A stretch of DNA of 64,000 nt from Vibrio tritonius (GCF_001547935.1 NZ_AP014636.1:1488001-1552000), one strand, 5' to 3'; counted from the stretch's first letter, positions 18,794-26,333 are shown. Notes: generated by a model not told the origin, from the sequence alone. Made by a program: numbers and translations.

Positions 18794-19402
18794 ATGAACT
18801 ACGCGATTTCGTCTGACTCTTGCCATTTCTCTTCACTGGAAACGACATCTCGTAAACGAGCAACAAAGCACAGCCTTATTTCGGTAGAACAAGGACTTAT
18901 GCTTTGCCGTCTGGGTAAAGTGGAATATTCAGTCGAACCGGGACAGTTATTTTGGATCCCAATTGAGTGCCTTAATGCCCTCACTTTTTTCCCCAATACA
19001 GAAATTACTCGTATCGATTTTTCTGTTCGTCTGCAAGAAGCATTTCCACATCAAGCAGGTTATGTTCAACCAACTGATCTTAGCTCAGCAATTATCAAGC
19101 GTCTAAAAACAACCTCTCGAGAAATGCCGACCTTCACGCATCTTACTCAATTGCTAAAAGCAGAGGTTATTGAACTTCGACCACAATTGTCAGTCAGTGA
19201 GTTGAGTCACCAAATTTCCCATTGGCAGCCGCAAAACCCGCACAATCTAGCAAAAGAGATGCACATGGTGTTATTGATAAGAGAAGCAATTAAGCGCGGC
19301 CAATCTGGTATAAAACGCCCTGCTATCATTGCCGAACTATTTCAAGGTAACGAAGACCAGTATGTGCAATGGTCTCATTTAGTTCTCGGTAACGCCTTAT
19401 AG
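18794..19402 (+). CDS. AraC-sensor-like cupin protein without DNA-binding domain
   Basis: A 202-residue protein started at ATG 18794, which has GAGG 7 bases upstream; an upstream frame to 18737 has no such site. Residues about 30-85 (HSLISVEQGLMLCRLG, PGQLFWIPIECLNAL) look like the N-terminal cupin of AraC regulators. The two helix-turn-helix motifs that should follow are not evident; the remaining 110 residues are helical and end at NAL. It may be a degenerate regulator or a stand-alone sensor. Function unknown. Confidence 0.6.
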   Translation: MNYAISSDSCHFSSLETTSRKRATKHSLISVEQGLMLCRLGKVEYSVEPGQLFWIPIECLNALTFFPNTEITRIDFSVRLQEAFPHQAGYVQPTDLSSAIIKRLKTTSREMPTFTHLTQLLKAEVIELRPQLSVSELSHQISHWQPQNPHNLAKEMHMVLLIREAIKRGQSGIKRPAIIAELFQGNEDQYVQWSHLVLGNAL

Positions 19403-19675
19403 TACCAATCACCGTACGTTGGCACTACCTGAATTCACTTACGATGATGATCATGGTAGAACAACGTACGAGTATTGAACAAATCCCCCACTAATACACC
19501 ATTCACGCCCGCCACTTCGAGCCATTGTGGATTCAATATTGCGCACATAATTCGTGCAACAAGATGTATCCCATTGAGAAAACGAATAATTTTGTGTCTT
19601 TTCGTGCAATTATTTGGTTTAATCAAGCCGTTAAAATACGTCGTCCGGACATGAGTCGTACTATAAGGATGTATC

Positions 19676-20707
19676 ATGCTATTTGATCTACCAATCTTTC
19701 GTAAAATGTTGACCTTAGATGCTGTCGTTCTGGTCCTTTTAATTGCCCATTTTGCTATCGCCAGCACGCCATTTAGCCTTGCAACATACTTTGCTATCGT
19801 TTTCGCCCTTGCTTTTATTTCTACGCTGCTTACTGCTCAAACGCTAGCTCAGTCGTTACAGCGTCTACAACGTAAATTGTCCGCACAATTGAAAACGGGA
19901 CACCGTGGTCAGCTTAATGACTCAACGACCCCAGAAAAAGTCGAAACCGATCTACAAGCCTTGCTGGCGCAATGTGACTCTCAAGCTCAGCGCATCGCTG
20001 AGTTAGAACAAGAGCAAACACGCCAAAAATCTGAAATCAATAGAACGCAAAGCTCGGATAATGAGCAGAGCCGTTTGACCCAAACGCGTCTTGATCAAGC
20101 GATGAGCCAATTACAAGAGTTGCAACACACCACCACTGAATTGGCCGAGATGACACAAACATCGGTGAACCAATCACAAGTAGTTCATAGTGATATTCAA
20201 GGCGCTTGCCGTAATTTGGAAGCATCTGCTGCAGCAACTAAAGACGATGCCGATTACATCACTCAGTTCAAAGGCCAATTATCAAAACTTGGTCAAAGCG
20301 TTGCAACCATCAATGATTTGGCGTTGGAAATCAACCAGATTTCTGACCAAACCAACCTGCTAGCGCTAAATGCTGCGATTGAAGCGGCTCGTGCGGGCGA
20401 ACAAGGCCGTGGTTTTGCGGTGGTAGCAGATGAAGTGCGTAATCTTGCAACTCGCGCACGCACATCAAGTTCGAAGATTGAGCAAAGCATCGAATTGGTG
20501 ATTAAAGAAGCAGACGCTTCCACGGCTGCAATGGAGCGCATCAGCTCGCATGTTGACCAAGCGGTGATTTACACGAACGCAGAAAAAGAGTCGATGGATG
20601 CGGTGTGCCAACGCATTGCCGGTGTTTGTGATCAACTATCGCACCTAAGTTCGGTTGTCGAACAACAGCAAGCTCAACTGCATAATGTAGAGCGCCAATT
20701 CGCTTAA
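19676..20707 (+). CDS. methyl-accepting chemotaxis protein without periplasmic sensor
   Basis: A 343-residue receptor. Two membrane segments (about 15-33 and 37-55) are separated by only a few residues, so there is almost no periplasmic part. A long coiled coil rich in Q, E and A follows, then a signalling tip [20 protein letters not shown] and [16 protein letters not shown]. The signal must be sensed in the membrane or cytoplasm, or the receptor may act as a partner to others. No HAMP domain is obvious. A terminator follows. Confidence 0.9.
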   Translation: MLFDLPIFRKMLTLDAVVLVLLIAHFAIASTPFSLATYFAIVFALAFISTLLTAQTLAQSLQRLQRKLSAQLKTGHRGQLNDSTTPEKVETDLQALLAQCDSQAQRIAELEQEQTRQKSEINRTQSSDNEQSRLTQTRLDQAMSQLQELQHTTTELAEMTQTSVNQSQVVHSDIQGACRNLEASAAATKDDADYITQFKGQLSKLGQSVATINDLALEINQISDQTNLLALNAAIEAARAGEQGRGFAVVADEVRNLATRARTSSSKIEQSIELVIKEADASTAAMERISSHVDQAVIYTNAEKESMDAVCQRIAGVCDQLSHLSSVVEQQQAQLHNVERQFA

Positions 20708-20732
20708 AGTGCACCATTGTGTTTGCATATTC

Positions 20733-20759
20733 AGCCCACGCCGTGTCGTGGGCTTTTTT
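20733..20759 (+). terminator. rho-independent terminator
   Basis: AGCCCACG-CCGTGT-CGTGGGCT then TTTTT; perfect 8-bp stem after the chemoreceptor gene. Confidence 0.85.
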
Positions 20760-20892
20760 ATTTCATTTATCAATACAACAAGCAAAATGACATAGAAAAT
20801 TCAAGTAGTTGAGTAATTTGTGAGTAGCCTTTTACCCTATTAGCAACTAAACTCTTTGATTAGCAACCACTGGAATATGTAAAGACATTCTC

Positions 20893-21267
20893 ATGATGAA
20901 AAAAATCTCTTCGTTAATCACCACTGTATTGTGCAGCTCTCTTTTCGCCATCGCTCCAGCGGCTAACGCTAATAACTGGTATTCACAGCGAGACGATTCT
21001 CAACACACAGGTGCTTCCTTTATTATCGGTGCCGGCTCTCAAATCTATTTCGATAATCTGTTACTCAGTAATGCAACCTGCATGACCGTCGGTTTAGCGA
21101 AAGAAGTCCGAGATGAAATTGCCTATAACGGCTTTAGTGAAAGCGACTTAGGTTACGATCTCGTCGGCTGCGTGACCGGTACGGTATTGTCTCGTTTCGT
21201 GATGCATGGACTCTCCTTCTCAGCCAGCGGCAACGCCTTTTCTCTTAACTATTCTGCCCGTTTTTGA
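20893..21267 (+). CDS. small secreted YfiM-like protein
   Basis: A 124-residue protein with a signal peptide (about 1-26, AAPANA-type cleavage, here APAANANNW). The mature part carries HTGASFIIGAG, VGLAKEVRDEI and ESDLGYDLVG, which resemble the YfiM/DUF2279 pattern (histidine, then KE..D, then DL..D..G). The two cysteines in the mature part could form a disulfide. Function unknown; likely periplasmic or outer-membrane associated. It could start at either of two adjacent ATGs. Confidence 0.65.
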   Translation: MMKKISSLITTVLCSSLFAIAPAANANNWYSQRDDSQHTGASFIIGAGSQIYFDNLLLSNATCMTVGLAKEVRDEIAYNGFSESDLGYDLVGCVTGTVLSRFVMHGLSFSASGNAFSLNYSARF

Positions 21268-21320
21268 GCGCTGAGAAGAACAACACCACCAAGCCTTAGC
21301 TGCAATTGCGACAATACAGA

Positions 21321-21890
21321 TTAAGGCTTCGTGACTTCGCATCCCTGTTGCGCGGTTAGGATAGCGATGCAATTTTCCTTCAACTGCTCAATATCTCCGC
21401 CCATGTACGCGCTGACTATTGCGCCTTCCTTAAGCAAACAAATTGACTCTAACAACAATGTGTTTGGCTGTGACATCTTCTGTTCAATAAGCGTCTTAAC
21501 CGCCTGCTTATGGGAGTGACAATATTTGGCTATCTCGCATTGAGCATCACTAAATTCCGCGGCAGTATTGATAAAGAAGCAGCCACGAAAATCTCCCAAT
21601 TGTGGTTCATGGTTAGCAAACCAACTGGCTAATGCTTCAAATAGTGTTTCAATTAAAGCGCGATCATCATGTACAGATTTAAGCTTCGTCCCGAGCCAAT
21701 CGATAAAATTACGATGACGCTGTTCCAACGCTGCCAACAACAGCGCCTCTTTGCTCCCAAAATTGCTATAGAGCGTACGTTTTGCGACACCCGATGATTT
21801 TAGGATTTCATTAATCCCAATCGAATTCACGCCAAAGCGATAAAACAGATCCAATGCTGTATCAACCAATAACTCTCTTTTTGTGCTCAT
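21321..21890 (-). CDS. TetR-family repressor next to the HPP gene
   Basis: A 189-residue TetR/AcrR regulator with the helix-turn-helix SIGINEILKSSGVAKRTLYSNF (shown in part) at about residues 22-44 and a normal-length C-terminal domain with several cysteines. It is divergent from the HPP-family gene, and two palindromic operators occupy the 94-bp gap, so it most probably represses both genes. Inducer unknown. Confidence 0.87.
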   Translation of the reverse strand: MSTKRELLVDTALDLFYRFGVNSIGINEILKSSGVAKRTLYSNFGSKEALLLAALEQRHRNFIDWLGTKLKSVHDDRALIETLFEALASWFANHEPQLGDFRGCFFINTAAEFSDAQCEIAKYCHSHKQAVKTLIEQKMSQPNTLLLESICLLKEGAIVSAYMGGDIEQLKENCIAILTAQQGCEVTKP

Positions 21891-21920
21891 AAGCTCCTCT
21901 CTTTAAACTTATCTTGACAC

Positions 21921-21969
21921 AGGTAGACAGACTTGTCTATTTTATAAAGGTAGACAAATCGGTCTACCT
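21921..21969. promoter_or_regulatory. twin TetR-type operators
   Basis: Two related 22-bp palindromes: AGGTAGAC-agactt-GTCTATTT (21921-21942) and AGGTAGAC-aaatcg-GTCTACCT (21948-21969). The second is perfect over 8-bp arms. Their centres are 27 bp apart. They fill the space between the divergent tetR and HPP genes and overlap the place where both promoters must lie. Confidence 0.8.
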
Positions 21970-21984
21970 TATTGGAGGCATATT

Positions 21985-22446
21985 TTGAGTCATATAAAAT
22001 TTTCTCTGCTCGCTGGAGTAGGAGCAGCCATAGCCATCGGATTGTTGAGCTTTTCGAGTGAAGAACTGCTGAATATCAGTCTATTAATGGCACCGTTTGG
22101 AGCGACCACCGTATTAGTATTTGGTGTACCTAGTAGCCCTCTTGCTCAACCAAAGAACGTTATCTGCGGCCACTTTCTCACCGCATTGATTGGCGTCTGC
22201 TTCACTGTATTTGTTGGGGTGACACCGTTGACACTAGCGATTGCCACCGGCCTGGCGGTGAGTGCAATGCTGCTAACGAAAACGACACATCCACCAGCAG
22301 GCGCCAATCCACTGCTGATTATGCTGACAGGTCAAAGTTGGAGCTTTCTGATCACCCCAGTGCTAATTGGCGCGATATTGATTGTATTGGTTGGTAAGGC
22401 AAATCAAATGGTGCACAAAAAATGGCTGACGAAAGCTTTAGCCTAA
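21985..22446 (+). CDS. HPP-family integral membrane protein
   Basis: A 153-residue protein with four predicted membrane segments and the family motif THPPAGANPLL (about residues 94-104). Plant and cyanobacterial HPP proteins have been linked to nitrite transport; the substrate in vibrios is unknown. The start is TTG 21985, supported by GGAGG six bases upstream; no ATG fits. Divergent from tetR and preceded by twin operators, so it is likely an inducible transporter. Confidence 0.8.
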   Translation: MSHIKFSLLAGVGAAIAIGLLSFSSEELLNISLLMAPFGATTVLVFGVPSSPLAQPKNVICGHFLTALIGVCFTVFVGVTPLTLAIATGLAVSAMLLTKTTHPPAGANPLLIMLTGQSWSFLITPVLIGAILIVLVGKANQMVHKKWLTKALA

Positions 22447-22538
22447 GCATTTTGCGCTCAAAGAGACAAGTAAGTTAACACGCAAGACAACCCCCACATT
22501 TAACATGGGGTTAGTTTATTGAAATGGAGATTTATAAC

Positions 22539-22685
22539 CTGTTCCTAACTATAAGTCATTTAGGAAAATGCTGGACGCAGACTCGCATAAACCCTTCCGT
22601 GGGGCTCCACTTTGCCATCCATGGCAAAAAGGGTCTGCTTACCAGCATCCACCTAATGAGCAGATTGGCACATAACTAGGAACAG
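22539..22685. repeat. dispersed repeat family B, copy 2, with inverted ends
   Basis: The first about 85 bp align with 2145-2226. This copy is longer and its ends are inverted repeats: CTGTTCCTAACTAT (22539) against ATAACTAGGAACAG at the right end. Inner parts also pair: CATTTAGG..ATGCTGG..GCAGAC on the left against GTCTGC..CCAGCAT..CCTAATG on the right. The whole can fold as one long imperfect hairpin of 147 bp. It contains no gene. The right end touches the alaX-like gene. Confidence 0.65.
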
Positions 22686-22689
22686 ATAT

Positions 22690-23334
22690 TTAGTCTGCGA
22701 TGAAAATCTCCACGCGCTCTTTCCCTTTACCTAGGTTTTTGCGCTTGAGAGTGATGCGGCCAAGTTCTGAGGTTCGTTTTAAATGGGTTCCACCACAAGG
22801 CACTTTGGCAAAGTTCTCCACCTGCCAATAGCGACGTTGGGCGGCTTCATCCGAAAAGGCGCTGGTGATAGGCAAGTCTGCATCAATTATCTGCTGCGCT
22901 TTAACCTCAATATCAGGGAGTAAAGGCGAGATACTCTCCGGCCAAATAAAGTCGATGCGGCTTTTGTCTGCAGAAATATGCGCGCCGATTTTTTCAATCG
23001 AAAAATTCTGAGTAAATAACTCCAGCACCACTTCGGCAGCAAAATGCAGTTTCATTAACGCATAACGACGAGGCCAATCAATGCGCGTTTCAATCGTACT
23101 ACCAACAGCAAACGAAGGCGCTTGTTCAAGGGTATAAACAATATCGAGCCCTTGCTTTTCAGCTTTTAAAACATCGATACCACCCATTGTCCCATGATCA
23201 CTTTCCTGCCCACCCGATTCTGCATAAAAAATCGTATGCGATAAGGTGATTTGATTATCCGCAACGAAGGTTACGGTTGAAACGAGCTCTGTTTGATAAG
23301 GGTCGTTCCAGAATTCCTTTTCTGTCACTGTCAT
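22690..23334 (-). CDS. alanyl-tRNA editing protein, AlaX family
   Basis: A 214-residue stand-alone editing domain related to the C-terminal part of AlaRS. It would hydrolyse mischarged Ser- or Gly-tRNA(Ala). Visible are TIFYAESGGQESDHG (the GGQ..D motif), the first zinc motif as HFAAE (about residue 97) and the second as CGGTH (about 179-183). In most AlaX proteins the first motif is HxxxH; here a glutamate replaces the second histidine. The rest of the fold is intact, so this may be a natural subfamily. Single gene, next to repeat B copy 2. Confidence 0.85.
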   Translation of the reverse strand: MTVTEKEFWNDPYQTELVSTVTFVADNQITLSHTIFYAESGGQESDHGTMGGIDVLKAEKQGLDIVYTLEQAPSFAVGSTIETRIDWPRRYALMKLHFAAEVVLELFTQNFSIEKIGAHISADKSRIDFIWPESISPLLPDIEVKAQQIIDADLPITSAFSDEAAQRRYWQVENFAKVPCGGTHLKRTSELGRITLKRKNLGKGKERVEIFIAD

Positions 23335-23768
23335 TCCTTAGGTTGCACTCAATACGCTATGCAACACATTGGTTTAAAGAAACACCATCATCAACGTTTT
23401 TTTACAATTTATCTACTTTTTCTGTTTTGTTTACAGCAACAACTCCCGCTTAACCATCTCAAATCACCGACTTTATCGTTACCCTGACGGACGCAAGCCT
23501 AAGCTTTACGACAACAGTATGATGTCGGTTCTTGACCTCACTTCTTCGATATAAGATTATGAACTCAGTTTTATTTACGATAATACAGATATGCTCTAGC
23601 TTTGGTTGGTGTAGAGAGAATTAAGACCAAGATTTCAATCTGTTACAAACTTAGTGTCTGTATCATCTATTATTTTTAGAAAGACAATGTCTGCTGAAAA
23701 GGCGCTGTTAGTTGCTAGAAGATAGATTTGTGACACGTAAATAAATTTTATTTTTCTGTAAGCTATAC
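23335..23768. other. intergenic region at the left border of the cassette island
   Basis: About 430 bases without a supported gene. It contains repeat family C copy 1 (23505-23585). A CGCTGTTAG at 23703-23711 resembles an attC right end, but I find no matching left arm, so I do not call a site. Confidence 0.4.
23505..23585. repeat. dispersed repeat family C, copy 1
   Basis: Aligns with 33446-33520: shared blocks are ACAAC, TTCTTGACCT, TTGATA/TCGATA, AGA.TATGA and AGTT..ATTTA in the same order. Roughly seven of ten positions match by eye. Function unknown. Confidence 0.45.
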
Positions 23769-23803
23769 TTGTTGTAATCACAAACACCTGTATAATCGTA
23801 CAG
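23769..23803 (+). promoter_or_regulatory. promoter with overlapping operator of the DUF4065 operon
   Basis: TTGTTG (23769-23774), 16 bp, TATAAT (23791-23796). The -10 box lies inside the inverted repeat CTGTA-taatcg-TACAG (23788-23803). This geometry would let a DNA-binding protein block its own promoter, as antitoxins do. Confidence 0.65.
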
Positions 23804-23825
23804 CTATTTGGAAGAGGGCTAACGT

Positions 23826-24260
23826 ATGGCAGATGTAATAGATGTCGCTAAGTATTTTATTCGCTTAGCCGATGAAGCTGAAGAAGGGATCTCAAATCTT
23901 AAGCTTCAGAAACTTGTTTATTATGCTCAGGGTTTTTATTTAGCTATCAATGAAGAACCTCTTTTCCATGAGGACATACAAGCTTGGGCTCATGGACCAG
24001 TAGTCCCTGAACTTTATCATGAGTATAAATCTTTTGGGAAAGAAGCGATCGCTCCAGATGTTAAGTTCAATCCACACACAAGATTAACAAAAGCAGAAAT
24101 GGAGCACATTGAAGAAATATTTGACGTTTTTGGGCAATTTAGTGCTTGGAAACTTAGAAATATGACCCATGAAGAATCTCCATGGATTGAAAATGAAAAA
24201 TCTGGTGGAACAATATCTAAACAAGAGTTGAAGTCTTATTTCGATACTAGGGTTGAATAG
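23826..24260 (+). CDS. Panacea-domain (DUF4065) protein, probable antitoxin PanA
   Basis: A 144-residue protein that is almost entirely a DUF4065/SocA-like Panacea domain: DVAKYFIRLADE, ISNLKLQKLVYYAQGF (residues about 20-36), AWAHGPVVPELYHEYKSFG (about 56-74), then a helical C-terminus (MTHEESPWIE). In PanAT toxin-antitoxin systems this domain neutralises diverse toxins encoded next to it. Here the gene has its own promoter with an operator-like repeat and is followed 7 bases later by a small basic protein gene; an attC site follows the pair. The antitoxin role is inference from family and layout. Confidence 0.8.
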   Translation: MADVIDVAKYFIRLADEAEEGISNLKLQKLVYYAQGFYLAINEEPLFHEDIQAWAHGPVVPELYHEYKSFGKEAIAPDVKFNPHTRLTKAEMEHIEEIFDVFGQFSAWKLRNMTHEESPWIENEKSGGTISKQELKSYFDTRVE

Positions 24261-24267
24261 TGTTTCG

Positions 24268-24687
24268 ATGGCAAAGAAAAGTATTAAGAAACCAAAAGTT
24301 AATTCAAAATCAAAGATTTCAGCTCAAGAAGTAACAGTTAATTACGACGAAAGACCACCAATTTTTTCATTAGAAAGACTACAATCTGGTGACTTTTGTC
24401 TTCAAAGCCTAGACCAAGAAGGCAAAGCTTTTTTCGCTGAAGCGATCTTTAGGCGTAAAGATAAAACGTGGAAAGAGATCAAGCAAATGCCTAAGCATGG
24501 TTTAGGCTTTGAAAAAATAGATAGGTCAGCAATAACAGCACCCATCCCGCCATTTATTACTCCTGATGTTGATCATTTCCTCGCTTTTCGTTTCTATGGA
24601 AAGAGACCTATGGTTGGTTATCGTCAAAACAATGTTTTTTACGTTCTTTGGTTCGATGGTAATTTCGAACTGTACGATCACGGCTAG
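24268..24687 (+). CDS. candidate PanT toxin partner of the DUF4065 protein
   Basis: A 139-residue protein with a very basic N-terminus (MAKKSIKKPK, residues 1-10) and a compact C-terminal part ending PMVGYRQNNVFYVLWFDGNF then ELYDHG. I do not recognise a named family. The closing pattern (R/K-P-M-V-G-Y-R..., F-Y-V-L-W-F-D..., LY) is like the end of small ribosome- or RNA-targeting toxins, which is only a suggestion. ATG 24268 is preferred over the in-frame TTG at 24253, which has no ribosome site. It is the second gene of a two-gene unit that ends at attC site 1. Function is not shown by sequence. Confidence 0.55.
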   Translation: MAKKSIKKPKVNSKSKISAQEVTVNYDERPPIFSLERLQSGDFCLQSLDQEGKAFFAEAIFRRKDKTWKEIKQMPKHGLGFEKIDRSAITAPIPPFITPDVDHFLAFRFYGKRPMVGYRQNNVFYVLWFDGNFELYDHG

Positions 24688-24693
24688 AAGCAA

Positions 24694-24761
24694 CTAACAA
24701 TAGCAACCAACAGACAAATTAATCGCTTAGGCTCCTAGTTTGCTGCTGTTGCGAGCGTTAG
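24694..24761 (+). other. integron attC site 1
   Basis: A 68-bp imperfect palindrome. The left arm CTAACAATAGCAACCAACAG pairs with the right arm ending GTTGCGAGCGTTAG (reverse complement CTAACGCTCGCAAC). Outer boxes CTAAC and GTTAG are the core sites at which an integron integrase cuts. It lies between the DUF4065 pair and the P-loop gene, as expected at a cassette boundary. No integrase gene is visible. Confidence 0.75.
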
Positions 24762-24775
24762 CATGCAGGAGCAAC

Positions 24776-25282
24776 ATGAATAAAATTCTCATCATTGGAA
24801 ATTCTGGATCAGGTAAGAGTTGGTTATCAGAACAGTTGTCCCGAAAGCTTGAGTTAGAAAAAATCAATTTAGACTCGATTGTATGGGAACCAGGAGGCTA
24901 CAACCGAAAGCGTTCTGCTGGAGCTATCGAAAGTGAAATGGTTAGAATACAGTCTCGACATAGTTGGGTGGTCGAGGGAGTCTTTGGTGCTTTAGCCGAA
25001 CAGCTTATTCATTCCGCTGATACGCTGTTATTTTTGGATTTAGACTGGTCTGTGTGTGAGCGTTCTCTTCGTGCTAGAGGCTCCGAGAGTTCAAAACAAC
25101 TTGATGCAGAACAGGCAGAGAAAAACTTTAACGAGCTATTGCAGTGGGCTTCAGAGTACTCAGAACGAGAATCCAAAAGCTCATGGCAGTTTCATCAGCA
25201 GTTGTTTAACAATTTTGACGGTAAGAAAAAATGTTTTACGACACGCTCGCAAGTCAACGCATTTGTTGCGAAAACAAAATGA
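24776..25282 (+). CDS. P-loop nucleoside kinase-like (FlaR/adenylate-kinase-like) protein
   Basis: A 168-residue protein with Walker A GNSGSGKS (residues about 7-14) in ILIIGNSGSGKSWLSEQLS, then NLDSIVWEPGGY and VVEGVFGAL, the layout of the adenylate-kinase-related group often annotated as topology modulation protein FlaR. It probably phosphorylates a small nucleotide-like substrate, which is not identifiable. ATG 24776 has CAGGAG five bases upstream, and the stop codon is immediately followed by attC site 2. It is therefore a complete integron-type gene cassette. Confidence 0.8.
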   Translation: MNKILIIGNSGSGKSWLSEQLSRKLELEKINLDSIVWEPGGYNRKRSAGAIESEMVRIQSRHSWVVEGVFGALAEQLIHSADTLLFLDLDWSVCERSLRARGSESSKQLDAEQAEKNFNELLQWASEYSERESKSSWQFHQQLFNNFDGKKKCFTTRSQVNAFVAKTK

Positions 25283-25407
25283 TAACAAATTGTTCAAGTC
25301 GACTTCAACTGCTAGCCCGTGACATTTTCAATTCGAAAAAATTTAGTGATTACGGCGCTTTGCGGTGAGCTGGGTATTACGTTAGCAGCAGCTTAGCAAA
25401 GCGTTAG
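25283..25407 (+). other. integron attC site 2 (VCR-like, 125 bp)
   Basis: Begins TAACAAATTGTTCAAG and ends CTTAGCAAAGCGTTAG. The internal segment CATTTTCAATTCGAAAAAAT and TAGTGATTACGG match the order of elements in long Vibrio repeats. Palindromic ends TAAC/GTTA mark the recombination boxes. It is about twice as long as site 1, so the two cassettes probably came from different integrons. Confidence 0.75.
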
Positions 25408-25438
25408 CAGTTTTAGGTCAAATTAAACAAGGATATAC

Positions 25439-25858
25439 ATGGAATATAAGCTAGATATCGAACCGTCAGATAGCGATATCAATGAAGTTCGTTGTGGTTT
25501 AATCAAACATAACACACCATTCTTGGAAGGCATTTCGCACTCTCAAGTTGGCTATTATGCGCTGAAGGAAGAGAAGAAAGTTGGTGGTATTATTGCTGAC
25601 CTCTGGGGTAATTGGTTGCTTATCAAATTCCTTTGGGTTGATGATTCCGTAAGGGGTAAACAAGTGGGTAGTAAATTGCTCAAGTTGTTAGAGGATCATG
25701 CCGTATCTGAAGGTTGTAAGTCCGCCCTTGTTGATACTCTTAGCTTTCAAGCCAAACCTTTCTACGAAAAACAAGGCTACAAGTGTCAAATGGTTCTGAA
25801 CAACTATCCTATGGACTCGTCGCTGTCATTTTTGACAAAAAAACTCGTGGAAGAATAA
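25439..25858 (+). CDS. GNAT-family N-acetyltransferase
   Basis: A 139-residue GNAT protein. The acetyl-CoA motif A is visible as VRGKQVGSKLLKLLEDHA (about 83-100), followed by the FYEKQGYKC end motif (about 121). It acetylates an amine of unknown identity. It lies between attC site 2 and the decayed third site, so it is probably a gene cassette. AAGGA lies upstream of the ATG. GNAT genes are frequent in Vibrio integrons. Confidence 0.85.
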   Translation: MEYKLDIEPSDSDINEVRCGLIKHNTPFLEGISHSQVGYYALKEEKKVGGIIADLWGNWLLIKFLWVDDSVRGKQVGSKLLKLLEDHAVSEGCKSALVDTLSFQAKPFYEKQGYKCQMVLNNYPMDSSLSFLTKKLVEE

Positions 25859-25865
25859 ACAGCGA

Positions 25866-25937
25866 AAAAGAGAGAAATCAACAGAAAAATTAATCGTTTA
25901 GGCTCTATTTTTCTGCTGCTTTAGTTTCTGAAACAGC
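25866..25937 (+). other. decayed attC-like site 3
   Basis: CAACAGAAAAATTAATCG, TTTAGGCTC and TTTTTCTGCTGCTTTAG copy the centre of attC site 1 (CAACAGACAAATTAATCG, CTTAGGCTC, TTTGCTGCTG) almost base for base. The outer CTAAC/GTTAG boxes are gone, so it would no longer recombine efficiently. Confidence 0.6.
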
Positions 25938-25946
25938 ATCAGCTAT

Positions 25947-26219
25947 TCAATAGGAAATTTTTGCCTTGCGTGCAGCCATCCTATTTTTCGCAGATTCATG
26001 CTCAACGAACACAGCTCGCTCAGAATCAAGTTTATCAAAAGCCAGATTAACTTGTTCAGTTAGCCAAGCATCATGGGATAATACTTTACGTTGCTGTTCA
26101 GCGAGTTGTTCGGTGAGTTCGCGGCAAGCATCACTAAGAGTTCGACCTTGGCTTTCAGCCATTTGTTGGGCTAAGCGTTTTGTTTCTTCATCAACACGAA
26201 ATTGAATTCTAGTGTCCAT
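25947..26219 (-). CDS. orphan ribbon-helix-helix antitoxin-like protein
   Basis: A 90-residue protein with an N-terminal ribbon-helix-helix (MDTRIQFRVDEETKRLAQQM, then AESQGRTLSDACRELTEQL), as in RelB/DinJ/ParD antitoxins, and a charged C-terminal arm. Its usual partner toxin (RelE, YafQ or ParE type) should follow downstream, but that space is the decayed attC site and then the GNAT gene. It is the only minus-strand gene in the cassette island. It may be a remnant or may neutralise a toxin elsewhere. Confidence 0.75.
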   Translation of the reverse strand: MDTRIQFRVDEETKRLAQQMAESQGRTLSDACRELTEQLAEQQRKVLSHDAWLTEQVNLAFDKLDSERAVFVEHESAKNRMAARKAKISY

Positions 26220-26241
26220 GAGTAACTCCTGACTTTAATGT

Positions 26242-26317
26242 GTGTACAAATGTTAGCTCTGTGTAGTGGCATAGTGAAGCGCAATCGTTGTATAAATTGA
26301 ACTGCACGTTGTACAAA
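26242..26317. promoter_or_regulatory. three operator-like repeats between the RHH gene and the GrpB fusion
   Basis: GTGTACAAA (26242), GTTGTATAAA (26287) and GTTGTACAAA (26308) are near-identical, the last containing the palindrome TTGTACAA. They lie between divergent genes in 114 bp. RHH antitoxins bind such repeats; binding here is inference. Confidence 0.55.
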
Positions 26318-26333
26318 ATGGAGAACTGAGACT

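Noticed and set aside
19435..19767. 110-codon minus-strand frame upstream of the sensor-less chemoreceptor
   Set aside because: It overlaps the chemoreceptor start, has no ribosome site, and a single frame is not enough evidence.
22539..22685. Hairpin-like repeat considered as an attC site
   Set aside because: Lacks CTAAC/GTTAG-type core boxes; its similarity is to repeat family B and not to Vibrio attC sites.
23640..23711. Possible attC ending in CGCTGTTAG before the DUF4065 gene
   Set aside because: No complementary left arm is found upstream, so the left border of the first cassette cannot be placed.
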